This document shows positions 35,059 to 47,200 of a stretch of DNA of 64,000 nt, in pieces. Under the pieces are notes generated by a model, which made no database searches, was not told the origin of the DNA, and saw only the letters and a list, made by a program, of their open reading frames with translations. Both the position numbers and the translations under genes were made by a program. The first letter of the stretch is position 1. The number at the start of each line of letters is the position of its first letter. Source of the stretch: Mytilus edulis (taxonomy: Eukaryota > Mollusca > Bivalvia > Mytilida > Mytilidae); the NCBI RefSeq assembly GCF_963676685.1, contig NC_092348.1, positions 13,676,867-13,740,866 of the forward strand. The letters run 5' to 3'.

Positions 35059-35735
35059 TATAAACAACATGAAATATGCAGCTTGGTCCCCCCTTTTCCT
35101 CGCTATTAATTTTTTTTTTTATCTCTCTCCATCAAATGTAGCATTACCTAGAAAAAAGATCACATGTAAAAAAAAATCAAAAACACTGACTATTATAGAC
35201 TTATTTCTAGTTCGTGCTTAGAGGGGAAGCAAAGAAATTAGAAAGAAGCAGTTGCAGAAGTTTGTCATGCCCAATATAAAGAGAGTGATTTACGGAGATT
35301 TCTTTGCGTGCGCCATGCGCCATGACGCTACTCTTCTCTGTATCGTTTCAGTTTGAGTTTATTCACGGCAAAGTAGCGATTAGTTTAAGAGCATGTTTTT
35401 CCATCCAATAAGTTGTTTTCTATAGCTATAGCGTGTTTTGACAAAGTGAAATACATGGTTTCATTACGCATACGTTGTATATTCGTTCTTATACTGTGTG
35501 TATGTGCATTGCCGTGGCTCCATTCGGTTGTAATATGATCACGTTGTTACACAACAAAAATATGAAAAATCTATCAAATTCATAAATTGCCAACATGGTT
35601 CTACGGCATAAATGTGCCATGTGTAGATACTTATTGGGTAGAATTTAAGGATGTTTGCAAAAAGTTCATTTTCGCAAACACCTTCTCTCAGAAAACATTT
35701 ACATTATTCTGTATATTCAAAGTTTGTGCAAGTCG

Positions 35736-35856
35736 AGTTACTCTGGTTTCTCTTCAAACCACGAATATATCTTTCGCCTTTTACTAAAGATATCCGTGGA
35801 GAGGAACAATTAATGAGTCTATAGACAATTTCTCTACACCCACTTTACGTGGGTAA
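35736..35856 (+). ncRNA. U5: U5 snRNA, array copy 22
   Basis: Identical RNA region; 9-A block. Confidence 0.92.
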
Positions 35857-36533
35857 TATAAACAACATGAAATATGCAGCTTGGTCCCCCCTTTTCCTCG
35901 CTATTAATTTTTTTTTTTATCTCTCTCCATCAAATGTAGCATTACCTAGAAAAAAGATCACATGTAAAAAAAAATCAAAAACACTGACTATTATAGACTT
36001 ATTTCTAGTTCGTGCTTAGAGGGGAAGCAAAGAAATTAGAAAGAAGCAGTTGCAGAAGTTTGTCATGCCCAATATAAAGAGAGTGATTTACGGAGATTTC
36101 TTTGCGTGCGCCATGCGCCATGACGCTACTCTTCTCTGTATCGTTTCAGTTTGAGTTTATTCACGGCAAAGTAGCGATTAGTTTAAGAGCATGTTTTTCC
36201 ATCCAATAAGTTGTTTTCTATAGCTATAGCGTGTTTTGACAAAGTGAAATACATGGTTTCATTACGCATACGTTGTATATTCGTTCTTATACTGTGTGTA
36301 TGTGCATTGCCGTGGCTCCATTCGGTTGTAATATGATCACGTTGTTACACAACAAAAATATGAAAAATCTATCAAATTCATAAATTGCCAACATGGTTCT
36401 ACGGCATAAATGTGCCATGTGTAGATACTTATTGGGTAGAATTTAAGGATGTTTGCAAAAAGTTCATTTTCGCAAACACCTTCTCTCAGAAAACATTTAC
36501 ATTATTCTGTATATTCAAAGTTTGTGCAAGTCG

Positions 36534-36654
36534 AGTTACTCTGGTTTCTCTTCAAACCACGAATATATCTTTCGCCTTTTACTAAAGATATCCGTGGAGA
36601 GGAACAATTAATGAGTCTATAGACAATTTCTCTACACCCACTTTACGTGGGTAA
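36534..36654 (+). ncRNA. U5: U5 snRNA, array copy 23
   Basis: Identical RNA region; 9-A block. Confidence 0.92.
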
Positions 36655-37331
36655 TATAAACAACATGAAATATGCAGCTTGGTCCCCCCTTTTCCTCGCT
36701 ATTAATTTTTTTTTTTATCTCTCTCCATCAAATGTAGCATTACCTAGAAAAAAGATCACATGTAAAAAAAAATCAAAAACACTGACTATTATAGACTTAT
36801 TTCTAGTTCGTGCTTAGAGGGGAAGCAAAGAAATTAGAAAGAAGCAGTTGCAGAAGTTTGTCATGCCCAATATAAAGAGAGTGATTTACGGAGATTTCTT
36901 TGCGTGCGCCATGCGCCATGACGCTACTCTTCTCTGTATCGTTTCAGTTTGAGTTTATTCACGGCAAAGTAGCGATTAGTTTAAGAGCATGTTTTTCCAT
37001 CCAATAAGTTGTTTTCTATAGCTATAGCGTGTTTTGACAAAGTGAAATACATGGTTTCATTACGCATACGTTGTATATTCGTTCTTATACTGTGTGTATG
37101 TGCATTGCCGTGGCTCCATTCGGTTGTAATATGATCACGTTGTTACACAACAAAAATATGAAAAATCTATCAAATTCATAAATTGCCAACATGGTTCTAC
37201 GGCATAAATGTGCCATGTGTAGATACTTATTGGGTAGAATTTAAGGATGTTTGCAAAAAGTTCATTTTCGCAAACACCTTCTCTCAGAAAACATTTACAT
37301 TATTCTGTATATTCAAAGTTTGTGCAAGTCG

Positions 37332-37452
37332 AGTTACTCTGGTTTCTCTTCAAACCACGAATATATCTTTCGCCTTTTACTAAAGATATCCGTGGAGAGG
37401 AACAATTAATGAGTCTATAGACAATTTCTCTACACCCACTTTACGTGGGTAA
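37332..37452 (+). ncRNA. U5: U5 snRNA, array copy 24
   Basis: Identical RNA region; 9-A block. Confidence 0.92.
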
Positions 37453-38129
37453 TATAAACAACATGAAATATGCAGCTTGGTCCCCCCTTTTCCTCGCTAT
37501 TAATTTTTTTTTTTATCTCTCTCCATCAAATGTAGCATTACCTAGAAAAAAGATCACATGTAAAAAAAAATCAAAAACACTGACTATTATAGACTTATTT
37601 CTAGTTCGTGCTTAGAGGGGAAGCAAAGAAATTAGAAAGAAGCAGTTGCAGAAGTTTGTCATGCCCAATATAAAGAGAGTGATTTACGGAGATTTCTTTG
37701 CGTGCGCCATGCGCCATGACGCTACTCTTCTCTGTATCGTTTCAGTTTGAGTTTATTCACGGCAAAGTAGCGATTAGTTTAAGAGCATGTTTTTCCATCC
37801 AATAAGTTGTTTTCTATAGCTATAGCGTGTTTTGACAAAGTGAAATACATGGTTTCATTACGCATACGTTGTATATTCGTTCTTATACTGTGTGTATGTG
37901 CATTGCCGTGGCTCCATTCGGTTGTAATATGATCACGTTGTTACACAACAAAAATATGAAAAATCTATCAAATTCATAAATTGCCAACATGGTTCTACGG
38001 CATAAATGTGCCATGTGTAGATACTTATTGGGTAGAATTTAAGGATGTTTGCAAAAAGTTCATTTTCGCAAACACCTTCTCTCAGAAAACATTTACATTA
38101 TTCTGTATATTCAAAGTTTGTGCAAGTCG

Positions 38130-38250
38130 AGTTACTCTGGTTTCTCTTCAAACCACGAATATATCTTTCGCCTTTTACTAAAGATATCCGTGGAGAGGAA
38201 CAATTAATGAGTCTATAGACAATTTCTCTACACCCACTTTACGTGGGTAA
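38130..38250 (+). ncRNA. U5: U5 snRNA, array copy 25
   Basis: Identical RNA region; the following spacer lacks one T near 38591. Confidence 0.92.
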
Positions 38251-38926
38251 TATAAACAACATGAAATATGCAGCTTGGTCCCCCCTTTTCCTCGCTATTA
38301 ATTTTTTTTTTTATCTCTCTCCATCAAATGTAGCATTACCTAGAAAAAAGATCACATGTAAAAAAAAATCAAAAACACTGACTATTATAGACTTATTTCT
38401 AGTTCGTGCTTAGAGGGGAAGCAAAGAAATTAGAAAGAAGCAGTTGCAGAAGTTTGTCATGCCCAATATAAAGAGAGTGATTTACGGAGATTTCTTTGCG
38501 TGCGCCATGCGCCATGACGCTACTCTTCTCTGTATCGTTTCAGTTTGAGTTTATTCACGGCAAAGTAGCGATTAGTTTAAGAGCATGTTTTCCATCCAAT
38601 AAGTTGTTTTCTATAGCTATAGCGTGTTTTGACAAAGTGAAATACATGGTTTCATTACGCATACGTTGTATATTCGTTCTTATACTGTGTGTATGTGCAT
38701 TGCCGTGGCTCCATTCGGTTGTAATATGATCACGTTGTTACACAACAAAAATATGAAAAATCTATCAAATTCATAAATTGCCAACATGGTTCTACGGCAT
38801 AAATGTGCCATGTGTAGATACTTATTGGGTAGAATTTAAGGATGTTTGCAAAAAGTTCATTTTCGCAAACACCTTCTCTCAGAAAACATTTACATTATTC
38901 TGTATATTCAAAGTTTGTGCAAGTCG

Positions 38927-39046
38927 AGTTACTCTGGTTTCTCTTCAAACCACGAATATATCTTTCGCCTTTTACTAAAGATATCGTGGAGAGGAACAAT
39001 TAATGAGTCTATAGACAATTTCTCTACACCCACTTTACGTGGGTAA
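38927..39046 (+). ncRNA. U5: U5 snRNA, array copy 26, one-base deletion in the stem
   Basis: Reads GATATCGTGGAG where every other copy has GATATCCGTGGAG, so one C is missing just 3' of the loop I stem (near 38984). This may be a real defective gene or a residual sequencing error near the edge of the assembled array. Confidence 0.85.
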
Positions 39047-39723
39047 TATAAACAACATGAAATATGCAGCTTGGTCCCCCCTTTTCCTCGCTATTAATTT
39101 TTTTTTTTATCTCTCTCCATCAAATGTAGCATTACCTAGAAAAAAGATCACATGTAAAAAAAAATCAAAAACACTGACTATTATAGACTTATTTCTAGTT
39201 CGTGCTTAGAGGGGAAGCAAAGAAATTAGAAAGAAGCAGTTGCAGAAGTTTGTCATGCCCAATATAAAGAGAGTGATTTACGGAGATTTCTTTGCGTGCG
39301 CCATGCGCCATGACGCTACTCTTCTCTGTATCGTTTCAGTTTGAGTTTATTCACGGCAAAGTAGCGATTAGTTTAAGAGCATGTTTTTCCATCCAATAAG
39401 TTGTTTTCTATAGCTATAGCGTGTTTTGACAAAGTGAAATACATGGTTTCATTACGCATACGTTGTATATTCGTTCTTATACTGTGTGTATGTGCATTGC
39501 CGTGGCTCCATTCGGTTGTAATATGATCACGTTGTTACACAACAAAAATATGAAAAATCTATCAAATTCATAAATTGCCAACATGGTTCTACGGCATAAA
39601 TGTGCCATGTGTAGATACTTATTGGGTAGAATTTAAGGATGTTTGCAAAAAGTTCATTTTCGCAAACACCTTCTCTCAGAAAACATTTACATTATTCTGT
39701 ATATTCAAAGTTTGTGCAAGTCG

Positions 39724-39844
39724 AGTTACTCTGGTTTCTCTTCAAACCACGAATATATCTTTCGCCTTTTACTAAAGATATCCGTGGAGAGGAACAATTA
39801 ATGAGTCTATAGACAATTTCTCTACACCCACTTTACGTGGGTAA
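39724..39844 (+). ncRNA. U5: U5 snRNA, array copy 27
   Basis: RNA region as in copy 1; 9-A block. Confidence 0.92.
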
Positions 39845-40520
39845 TATAAACAACATGAAATATGCAGCTTGGTCCCCCCTTTTCCTCGCTATTAATTTTT
39901 TTTTTTATCTCTCTCCATCAAATGTAGCATTACCTAGAAAAAAGATCACATGTAAAAAAAAATCAAAAACACTGACTATTATAGACTTATTTCTAGTTCG
40001 TGCTTAGAGGGGAAGCAAAGAAATTAGAAAGAAGCAGTTGCAGAAGTTTGTCATGCCCAATATAAAGAGAGTGATTTACGGAGATTTCTTTGCGTGCGCC
40101 ATGCGCCATGACGCTACTCTTCTCTGTATCGTTTCAGTTTGAGTTTATTCACGGCAAAGTAGCGATTAGTTTAAGAGCATGTTTTTCCATCCAATAAGTT
40201 GTTTTCTATAGCTATAGCGTGTTTTGACAAAGTGAAATACATGGTTTCATTACGCATACGTTGTATATTCGTTCTTATACTGTGTGTATGTGCATTGCCG
40301 TGGCTCCATTCGGTTGTAATATGATCACGTTGTTACACAACAAAAATATGAAAAATCTATCAAATTCATAAATTGCCAACATGGTTCTACGGCATAAATG
40401 TGCCATGTGTAGATACTTATTGGGTAGAATTTAAGGATGTTTGCAAAAGTTCATTTTCGCAAACACCTTCTCTCAGAAAACATTTACATTATTCTGTATA
40501 TTCAAAGTTTGTGCAAGTCG

Positions 40521-40641
40521 AGTTACTCTGGTTTCTCTTCAAACCACGAATATATCTTTCGCCTTTTACTAAAGATATCCGTGGAGAGGAACAATTAATG
40601 AGTCTATAGACAATTTCTCTACACCCACTTTACGTGGGTAA
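40521..40641 (+). ncRNA. U5: U5 snRNA, array copy 28 (last before the gap)
   Basis: RNA region as in copy 1. One A is missing about 75 bases upstream (TTTGCAAAAGTTC near 40446), inside the presumed promoter region. Confidence 0.92.
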
Positions 40642-41194
40642 TATAAACAACATGAAATATGCAGCTTGGTCCCCCCTTTTCCTCGCTATTAATTTTTTTT
40701 TTTATCTCTCTCCATCAAATGTAGCATTACCTAGAAAAAAGATCACATGTAAAAAAAAATCAAAAACACTGACTATTATAGACTTATTTCTAGTTCGTGC
40801 TTAGAGGGGAAGCAAAGAAATTAGAAAGAAGCAGTTGCAGAAGTTTGTCATGCCCAATATAAAGAGAGTGATTTACGGAGATTTCTTTGCGTGCGCCATG
40901 CGCCATGACGCTACTCTTCTCTGTATCGTTTCAGTTTGAGTTTATTCACGGCAAAGTAGCGATTAGTTTAAGAGCATGTTTTTCCATCCAATAAGTTGTT
41001 TTCTATAGCTATAGCGTGTTTTGACAAAGTGAAATACATGGTTTCATTACGCATACGTTGTATATTCGTTCTTATACTGTGTGTATGTGCATTGCCGTGG
41101 CTCCATTCGGTTGTAATATGATCACGTTGTTACACAACAAAAATATGAAAAATCTATCAAATTCATAAATTGCCAACATGGTTCTACGGCATAA

Positions 41195-41294
41195 NNNNNN
41201 NNNNNNNNNNNNNNNNNNNNNNNNNNNNNNNNNNNNNNNNNNNNNNNNNNNNNNNNNNNNNNNNNNNNNNNNNNNNNNNNNNNNNNNNNNNNNN
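41195..41294. other. Assembly gap of 100 N
   Basis: Exactly 100 N, the usual placeholder for a gap of unknown size. The U5 unit stops mid-spacer on the left; the 1747-bp array begins directly on the right. The adjacency and distance of the two arrays are therefore not proven, and ORFs spanning this are meaningless. Confidence 0.98.
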
Positions 41295-44200
41295 GATACC
41301 AAAACTAACACTTTTTAATGTCTCTATGTATAAGTTAACATCTATTTAAAGCAACAGAAAGCATATTTCATGTATCAGACTTATGCAAAATGGCCAGAAG
41401 TTAATTTTATATGAGCCTGTGCCAAAAAATAGAGGTTTTCAATTAGGGTGAGGCCTTATATCAAATGTAATATTTTTCACTTACCACAATTTTCTGAAGT
41501 TGTTAAGTTATCAAACAAACTTTAACAGGTTATAAATGTACTTTTGATGGAAATATAAGTTTCAAATAGCATAACGCATGTGGATAAAATGGTCTTTAGC
41601 AATGTTATGCTTTAAAAAAACAGATTGCCAGTTTAGGCCGTTCCCCACATTTGCATATTTAAAAGCATATAAATGATATGGGAGATGGAGATATACTTCT
41701 TTTGCTAAAATCTGTGCTCAGATATGATAAAACATGGAGCCTGGATGTAACAAGACTGTCACTTTCAACTATATATACAGACAGTATGGTCTGATGCAAA
41801 GTTTAATAACTTTACTGTTTAAAAACTGAATGAAATGTCAGCCTCAAAAGGCCAATATTTAAACCACTAGCTATCCAACAGAAGAAAGTAAAGGTAGTCT
41901 GTAAAACAGAAATGGTTAAGCAACCAGTAATAAGTGTTTTTGATGTAGGTTCAGTGCAATCTGTTTTGGAATACAACTTTTAAGTGCATAGAACTTCACA
42001 TTCCACCTGCTGCGTATACTGACCGTTAGACTTAGACTATTAAAACAGCACATTTTGCACTCTTTTTATGTTTTTATCTACTTTTTTTTGTGTTCAGAGT
42101 TCACAAATAAGTTAAACAACTGAAATAAATACCACAAACACAAATAGATATCAGAAAAAAACTGTCAGAGAGAAATTAAGCATGCTGTTTTTGAAAAAAT
42201 AGTGAAAAAAGTGAAAAAGCTACATTTTAGGCATTTAACCTGAAAAGTGACTTTTTCACAAAATTTCTATCAAATGAAAGTGAAAATCATTTCTTCTCAT
42301 ATAGTTTGACAAATCAATACCAATAGATCATTCAGAAAAGATGCCAAAGTAAAAATTCTAAATTTGCTGAAATGCACCTCTTAGGCCACAGACCACAATT
42401 AATTCCTCTATCAGTTCTTTATAACCTTTTGCATCATTAAAAAAATTGCACCATGCACTTTTGTCCAATTTTTTGTGTGTGTAATGTATTGTCCTAGTCC
42501 AAATATATATCCAAAATTCAGAAAGATTGAAGCAATCACTTTTACAAATTTAGCCAATACACATCCATACCCCTATTGACAAGTCAAGAGATGTTCCGAA
42601 AACTGTAAATATCACCTTTTTGCACTTGACCTAATCACTCATTCCATATCAAAATCAGTTAAAATACAACCTCCAAAAATTTATTTGACCTCTCTTCTTT
42701 CATTTCCACCCAAAAAGATTTAAGGAATGAGTGAGGAAAGGAAAGAAAAAAAATTAAGGAAAAATACACTCTAATTAAAAGGAACTATATTCGTGGACAA
42801 CGAAAAGCGGTGTCATTAATTGTGGTCTTGGGCCTATTAGGGGCCTAAAACTTGACCAATTCTAATAAAACTTGGCATGATTCAAGCTTAGTATATTATA
42901 AAACAGGTTACAAAGTTTCAAAGCCATATGATACCAAATAAAAAAAATGTGGCATTTTTTATATCTGAATTTTGGGTGCTGAATTGTGGCGTTGAATTGG
43001 AACAATTAAAACTATCAAATTTGAGCTTCTAAAAACCAAAAGATACCAAAACTAACACTTTTTAATGTCTCTATGTATAAGTTAACATCTATTTAAAGCA
43101 ACAGAAAGCATATTTCATGTATCAGACTTATGCAAAATGGCCAGAAGTTAATTTTATATGAGCCTGTGCCAAAAAATAGAGGTTTTCAATTAGGGTGAGG
43201 CCTTATATCAAATGTAATATTTTTCACTTACCACAATTTTCTGAAGTTGTTAAGTTATCAAACAAACTTTAACAGGTTATAAATGTACTTTTGATGGAAA
43301 TATAAGTTTCAAATAGCATAACGCATGTGGATAAAATGGTCTTTAGCAATGTTATGCTTAAAAAAACAGATTGCCAGTTTAGGCCGTTCCCCACATTTGC
43401 ATATTTAAAAGCATATAAATGATATGGGAGATGGAGATATACTTCTTTTTGCTAAAATCTGTGCTCAGATATGATAAAACATGGAGCCTGGATGTAACAA
43501 GACTGTCACTTTCAACTATATATACAGACAGTATGGTCTGATGCAAAGTTTAATAACTTTACTGTTTAAAAACTGAATGAAATGTCAGCCTCAAAAGGCC
43601 AATATTTAAACCACTAGCTATCCAACAGAAGAAAGTAAAGGTAGTCTGTAAAACAGAAATGGTTAAGCAACCAGTAATAAGTGTTTTTGATGTAGGTTCA
43701 GTGCAATCTGTTTTGGAATACAACTTTTAAGTGCATAGAACTTCACATTCCACCTGCTGCGTATACTGACCGTTAGACTTAGACTATTAAAACAGCACAT
43801 TTTGCACTCTTTTTATGTTTTTATCTACTTTTTTTTGTGTTCAGAGTTCACAAATAAGTTAAACAACTGAAATAAATACCACAAACACAAATAGATATCA
43901 GAAAAAAACTGTCAGAGAGAAATTAAGCATGCTGTTTTTGAAAAAATAGTGAAAAAAGTGAAAAAGCTACATTTTAGGCATTTAACCTGAAAAGTGACTT
44001 TTTCACAAAATTTCTATCAAATGAAAGTGAAAATCATTTCTTCTCATATAGTTTGACAAATCAATACCAATAGATCATTCAGAAAAGATGCCAAAGTAAA
44101 AATTCTAAATTTGCTGAAATGCACCTCTTAGGCCACAGACCACAATTAATTCCTCTATCAGTTCTTTATAACCTTTTGCATCATTAAAAAAATTGCACCA

Positions 44201-47200
44201 TGCACTTTTGTCCAATTTTTTGTGTGTGTAATGTATTGTCCTAGTCCAAATATATATCCAAAATTCAGAAAGATTGAAGCAATCACTTTTACAAATTTAG
44301 CCAATACACATCCATACCCCTATTGACAAGTCAAGAGATGTTCCGAAAACTGTAAATATCACCTTTTTGCACTTGACCTAATCACTCATTCCATATCAAA
44401 ATCAGTTAAAATACAACCTCCAAAAATTTATTTGACCTCTCTTCTTTCATTTCCACCCAAAAAGATTTAAGGAATGAGTGAGGAAAGGAAAGAAAAAAAA
44501 TTAAGGAAAAATACACTCTAATTAAAAGGAACTATATTCGTGGACAACGAAAAGCGGTGTCATTAATTGTGGTCTTGGGCCTATTAGGGGCCTAAAACTT
44601 GACCAATTCTAATAAAACTTGGCATGATTCAAGCTTAGTATATTATAAAACAGGTTACAAAGTTTCAAAGCCATATGATACCAAATAAAAAAAATGTGGC
44701 ATTTTTTATATCTGAATTTTGGGTGCTGAATTGTGGCGTTGAATTGGAACAATTAAAACTATCAAATTTGAGCTTCTAAAAACCAAAAGATACCAAAACT
44801 AACACTTTTTAATGTCTCTATGTATAAGTTAACATCTATTTAAAGCAACAGAAAGCATATTTCATGTATCAGACTTATGCAAAATGGCCAGAAGTTAATT
44901 TTATATGAGCCTGTGCCAAAAAATAGAGGTTTTCAATTAGGGTGAGGCCTTATATCAAATGTAATATTTTTCACTTACCACAATTTTCTGAAGTTGTTAA
45001 GTTATCAAACAAACTTTAACAGGTTATAAATGTACTTTTGATGGAAATATAAGTTTCAAATAGCATAACGCATGTGGATAAAATGGTCTTTAGCAATGTT
45101 ATGCTTAAAAAAACAGATTGCCAGTTTAGGCCGTTCCCCACATTTGCATATTTAAAAGCATATAAATGATATGGGAGATGGAGATATACTTCTTTTTGCT
45201 AAAATCTGTGCTCAGATATGATAAAACATGGAGCCTGGATGTAACAAGACTGTCACTTTCAACTATATATACAGACAGTATGGTCTGATGCAAAGTTTAA
45301 TAACTTTACTGTTTAAAAACTGAATGAAATGTCAGCCTCAAAAGGCCAATATTTAAACCACTAGCTATCCAACAGAAGAAAGTAAAGGTAGTCTGTAAAA
45401 CAGAAATGGTTAAGCAACCAGTAATAAGTGTTTTTGATGTAGGTTCAGTGCAATCTGTTTTGGAATACAACTTTTAAGTGCATAGAACTTCACATTCCAC
45501 CTGCTGCGTATACTGACCGTTAGACTTAGACTATTAAAACAGCACATTTTGCACTCTTTTTATGTTTTTATCTACTTTTTTTTGTGTTCAGAGTTCACAA
45601 ATAAGTTAAACAACTGAAATAAATACCACAAACACAAATAGATATCAGAAAAAAACTGTCAGAGAGAAATTAAGCATGCTGTTTTTGAAAAAATAGTGAA
45701 AAAAGTGAAAAAGCTACATTTTAGGCATTTAACCTGAAAAGTGACTTTTTCACAAAATTTCTATCAAATGAAAGTGAAAATCATTTCTTCTCATATAGTT
45801 TGACAAATCAATACCAATAGATCATTCAGAAAAGATGCCAAAGTAAAAATTCTAAATTTGCTGAAATGCACCTCTTAGGCCACAGACCACAATTAATTCC
45901 TCTATCAGTTCTTTATAACCTTTTGCATCATTAAAAAAATTGCACCATGCACTTTTGTCCAATTTTTTGTGTGTGTAATGTATTGTCCTAGTCCAAATAT
46001 ATATCCAAAATTCAGAAAGATTGAAGCAATCACTTTTACAAATTTAGCCAATACACATCCATACCCCTATTGACAAGTCAAGAGATGTTCCGAAAACTGT
46101 AAATATCACCTTTTTGCACTTGACCTAATCACTCATTCCATATCAAAATCAGTTAAAATACAACCTCCAAAAATTTATTTGACCTCTCTTCTTTCATTTC
46201 CACCCAAAAAGATTTAAGGAATGAGTGAGGAAAGGAAAGAAAAAAAATTAAGGAAAAATACACTCTAATTAAAAGGAACTATATTCGTGGACAACGAAAA
46301 GCGGTGTCATTAATTGTGGTCTTGGGCCTATTAGGGGCCTAAAACTTGACCAATTCTAATAAAACTTGGCATGATTCAAGCTTAGTATATTATAAAACAG
46401 GTTACAAAGTTTCAAAGCCATATGATACCAAATAAAAAAAATGTGGCATTTTTTATATCTGAATTTTGGGTGCTGAATTGTGGCGTTGAATTGGAACAAT
46501 TAAAACTATCAAATTTGAGCTTCTAAAAACCAAAAGATACCAAAACTAACACTTTTTAATGTCTCTATGTATAAGTTAACATCTATTTAAAGCAACAGAA
46601 AGCATATTTCATGTATCAGACTTATGCAAAATGGCCAGAAGTTAATTTTATATGAGCCTGTGCCAAAAAATAGAGGTTTTCAATTAGGGTGAGGCCTTAT
46701 ATCAAATGTAATATTTTTCACTTACCACAATTTTCTGAAGTTGTTAAGTTATCAAACAAACTTTAACAGGTTATAAATGTACTTTTGATGGAAATATAAG
46801 TTTCAAATAGCATAACGCATGTGGATAAAATGGTCTTTAGCAATGTTATGCTTAAAAAAACAGATTGCCAGTTTAGGCCGTTCCCCACATTTGCATATTT
46901 AAAAGCATATAAATGATATGGGAGATGGAGATATACTTCTTTTTGCTAAAATCTGTGCTCAGATATGATAAAACATGGAGCCTGGATGTAACAAGACTGT
47001 CACTTTCAACTATATATACAGACAGTATGGTCTGATGCAAAGTTTAATAACTTTACTGTTTAAAAACTGAATGAAATGTCAGCCTCAAAAGGCCAATATT
47101 TAAACCACTAGCTATCCAACAGAAGAAAGTAAAGGTAGTCTGTAAAACAGAAATGGTTAAGCAACCAGTAATAAGTGTTTTTGATGTAGGTTCAGTGCAA

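Larger units (their letters stand above)
18188..41194 (+). repeat. Tandem array of a 799/798-bp unit carrying a U5 snRNA gene
   Basis: 28 complete U5 genes plus a truncated first copy; the last unit is cut by the assembly gap. Taking TTTTACTAAAG as unit start (18200, 18999, 19798...), spacing is 799 bp up to about 33400, 803 once (a 4-base TTAA insertion near 26824) and 798 or 797 afterwards. The shorter period comes from 9 instead of 10 A in one run. Units differ by only a handful of single-base changes. Each unit is: U5 gene (121 nt, plus), a spacer with poly-T and poly-A runs, a U6-derived remnant (minus), then about 370 bp leading to the next U5. Short ORFs of 63 and 66 residues repeated in every unit lie in the spacer or overlap U5 and start at TTG or GTG, so they are not genes. 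Confidence 0.95.

Noticed and set aside
18270-40609. Recurrent 63- and 66-residue ORFs in every array unit as a small-protein family
   Set aside because: They begin at GTG or TTG, their sequence repeats only because the DNA is tandem, and the 66-residue one runs into the U5 RNA gene. Single-base deletions change their frame without consequence (the 63-residue ORF disappears from copy 20 on).
18188-41194. CRISPR-like or prokaryotic repeat array
   Set aside because: The unit is 799 bp with an snRNA gene; surroundings have introns, SINEs and eukaryotic transposons.
41072-41311. 79-residue minus-strand ORF across the gap
   Set aside because: It consists mostly of undefined bases.
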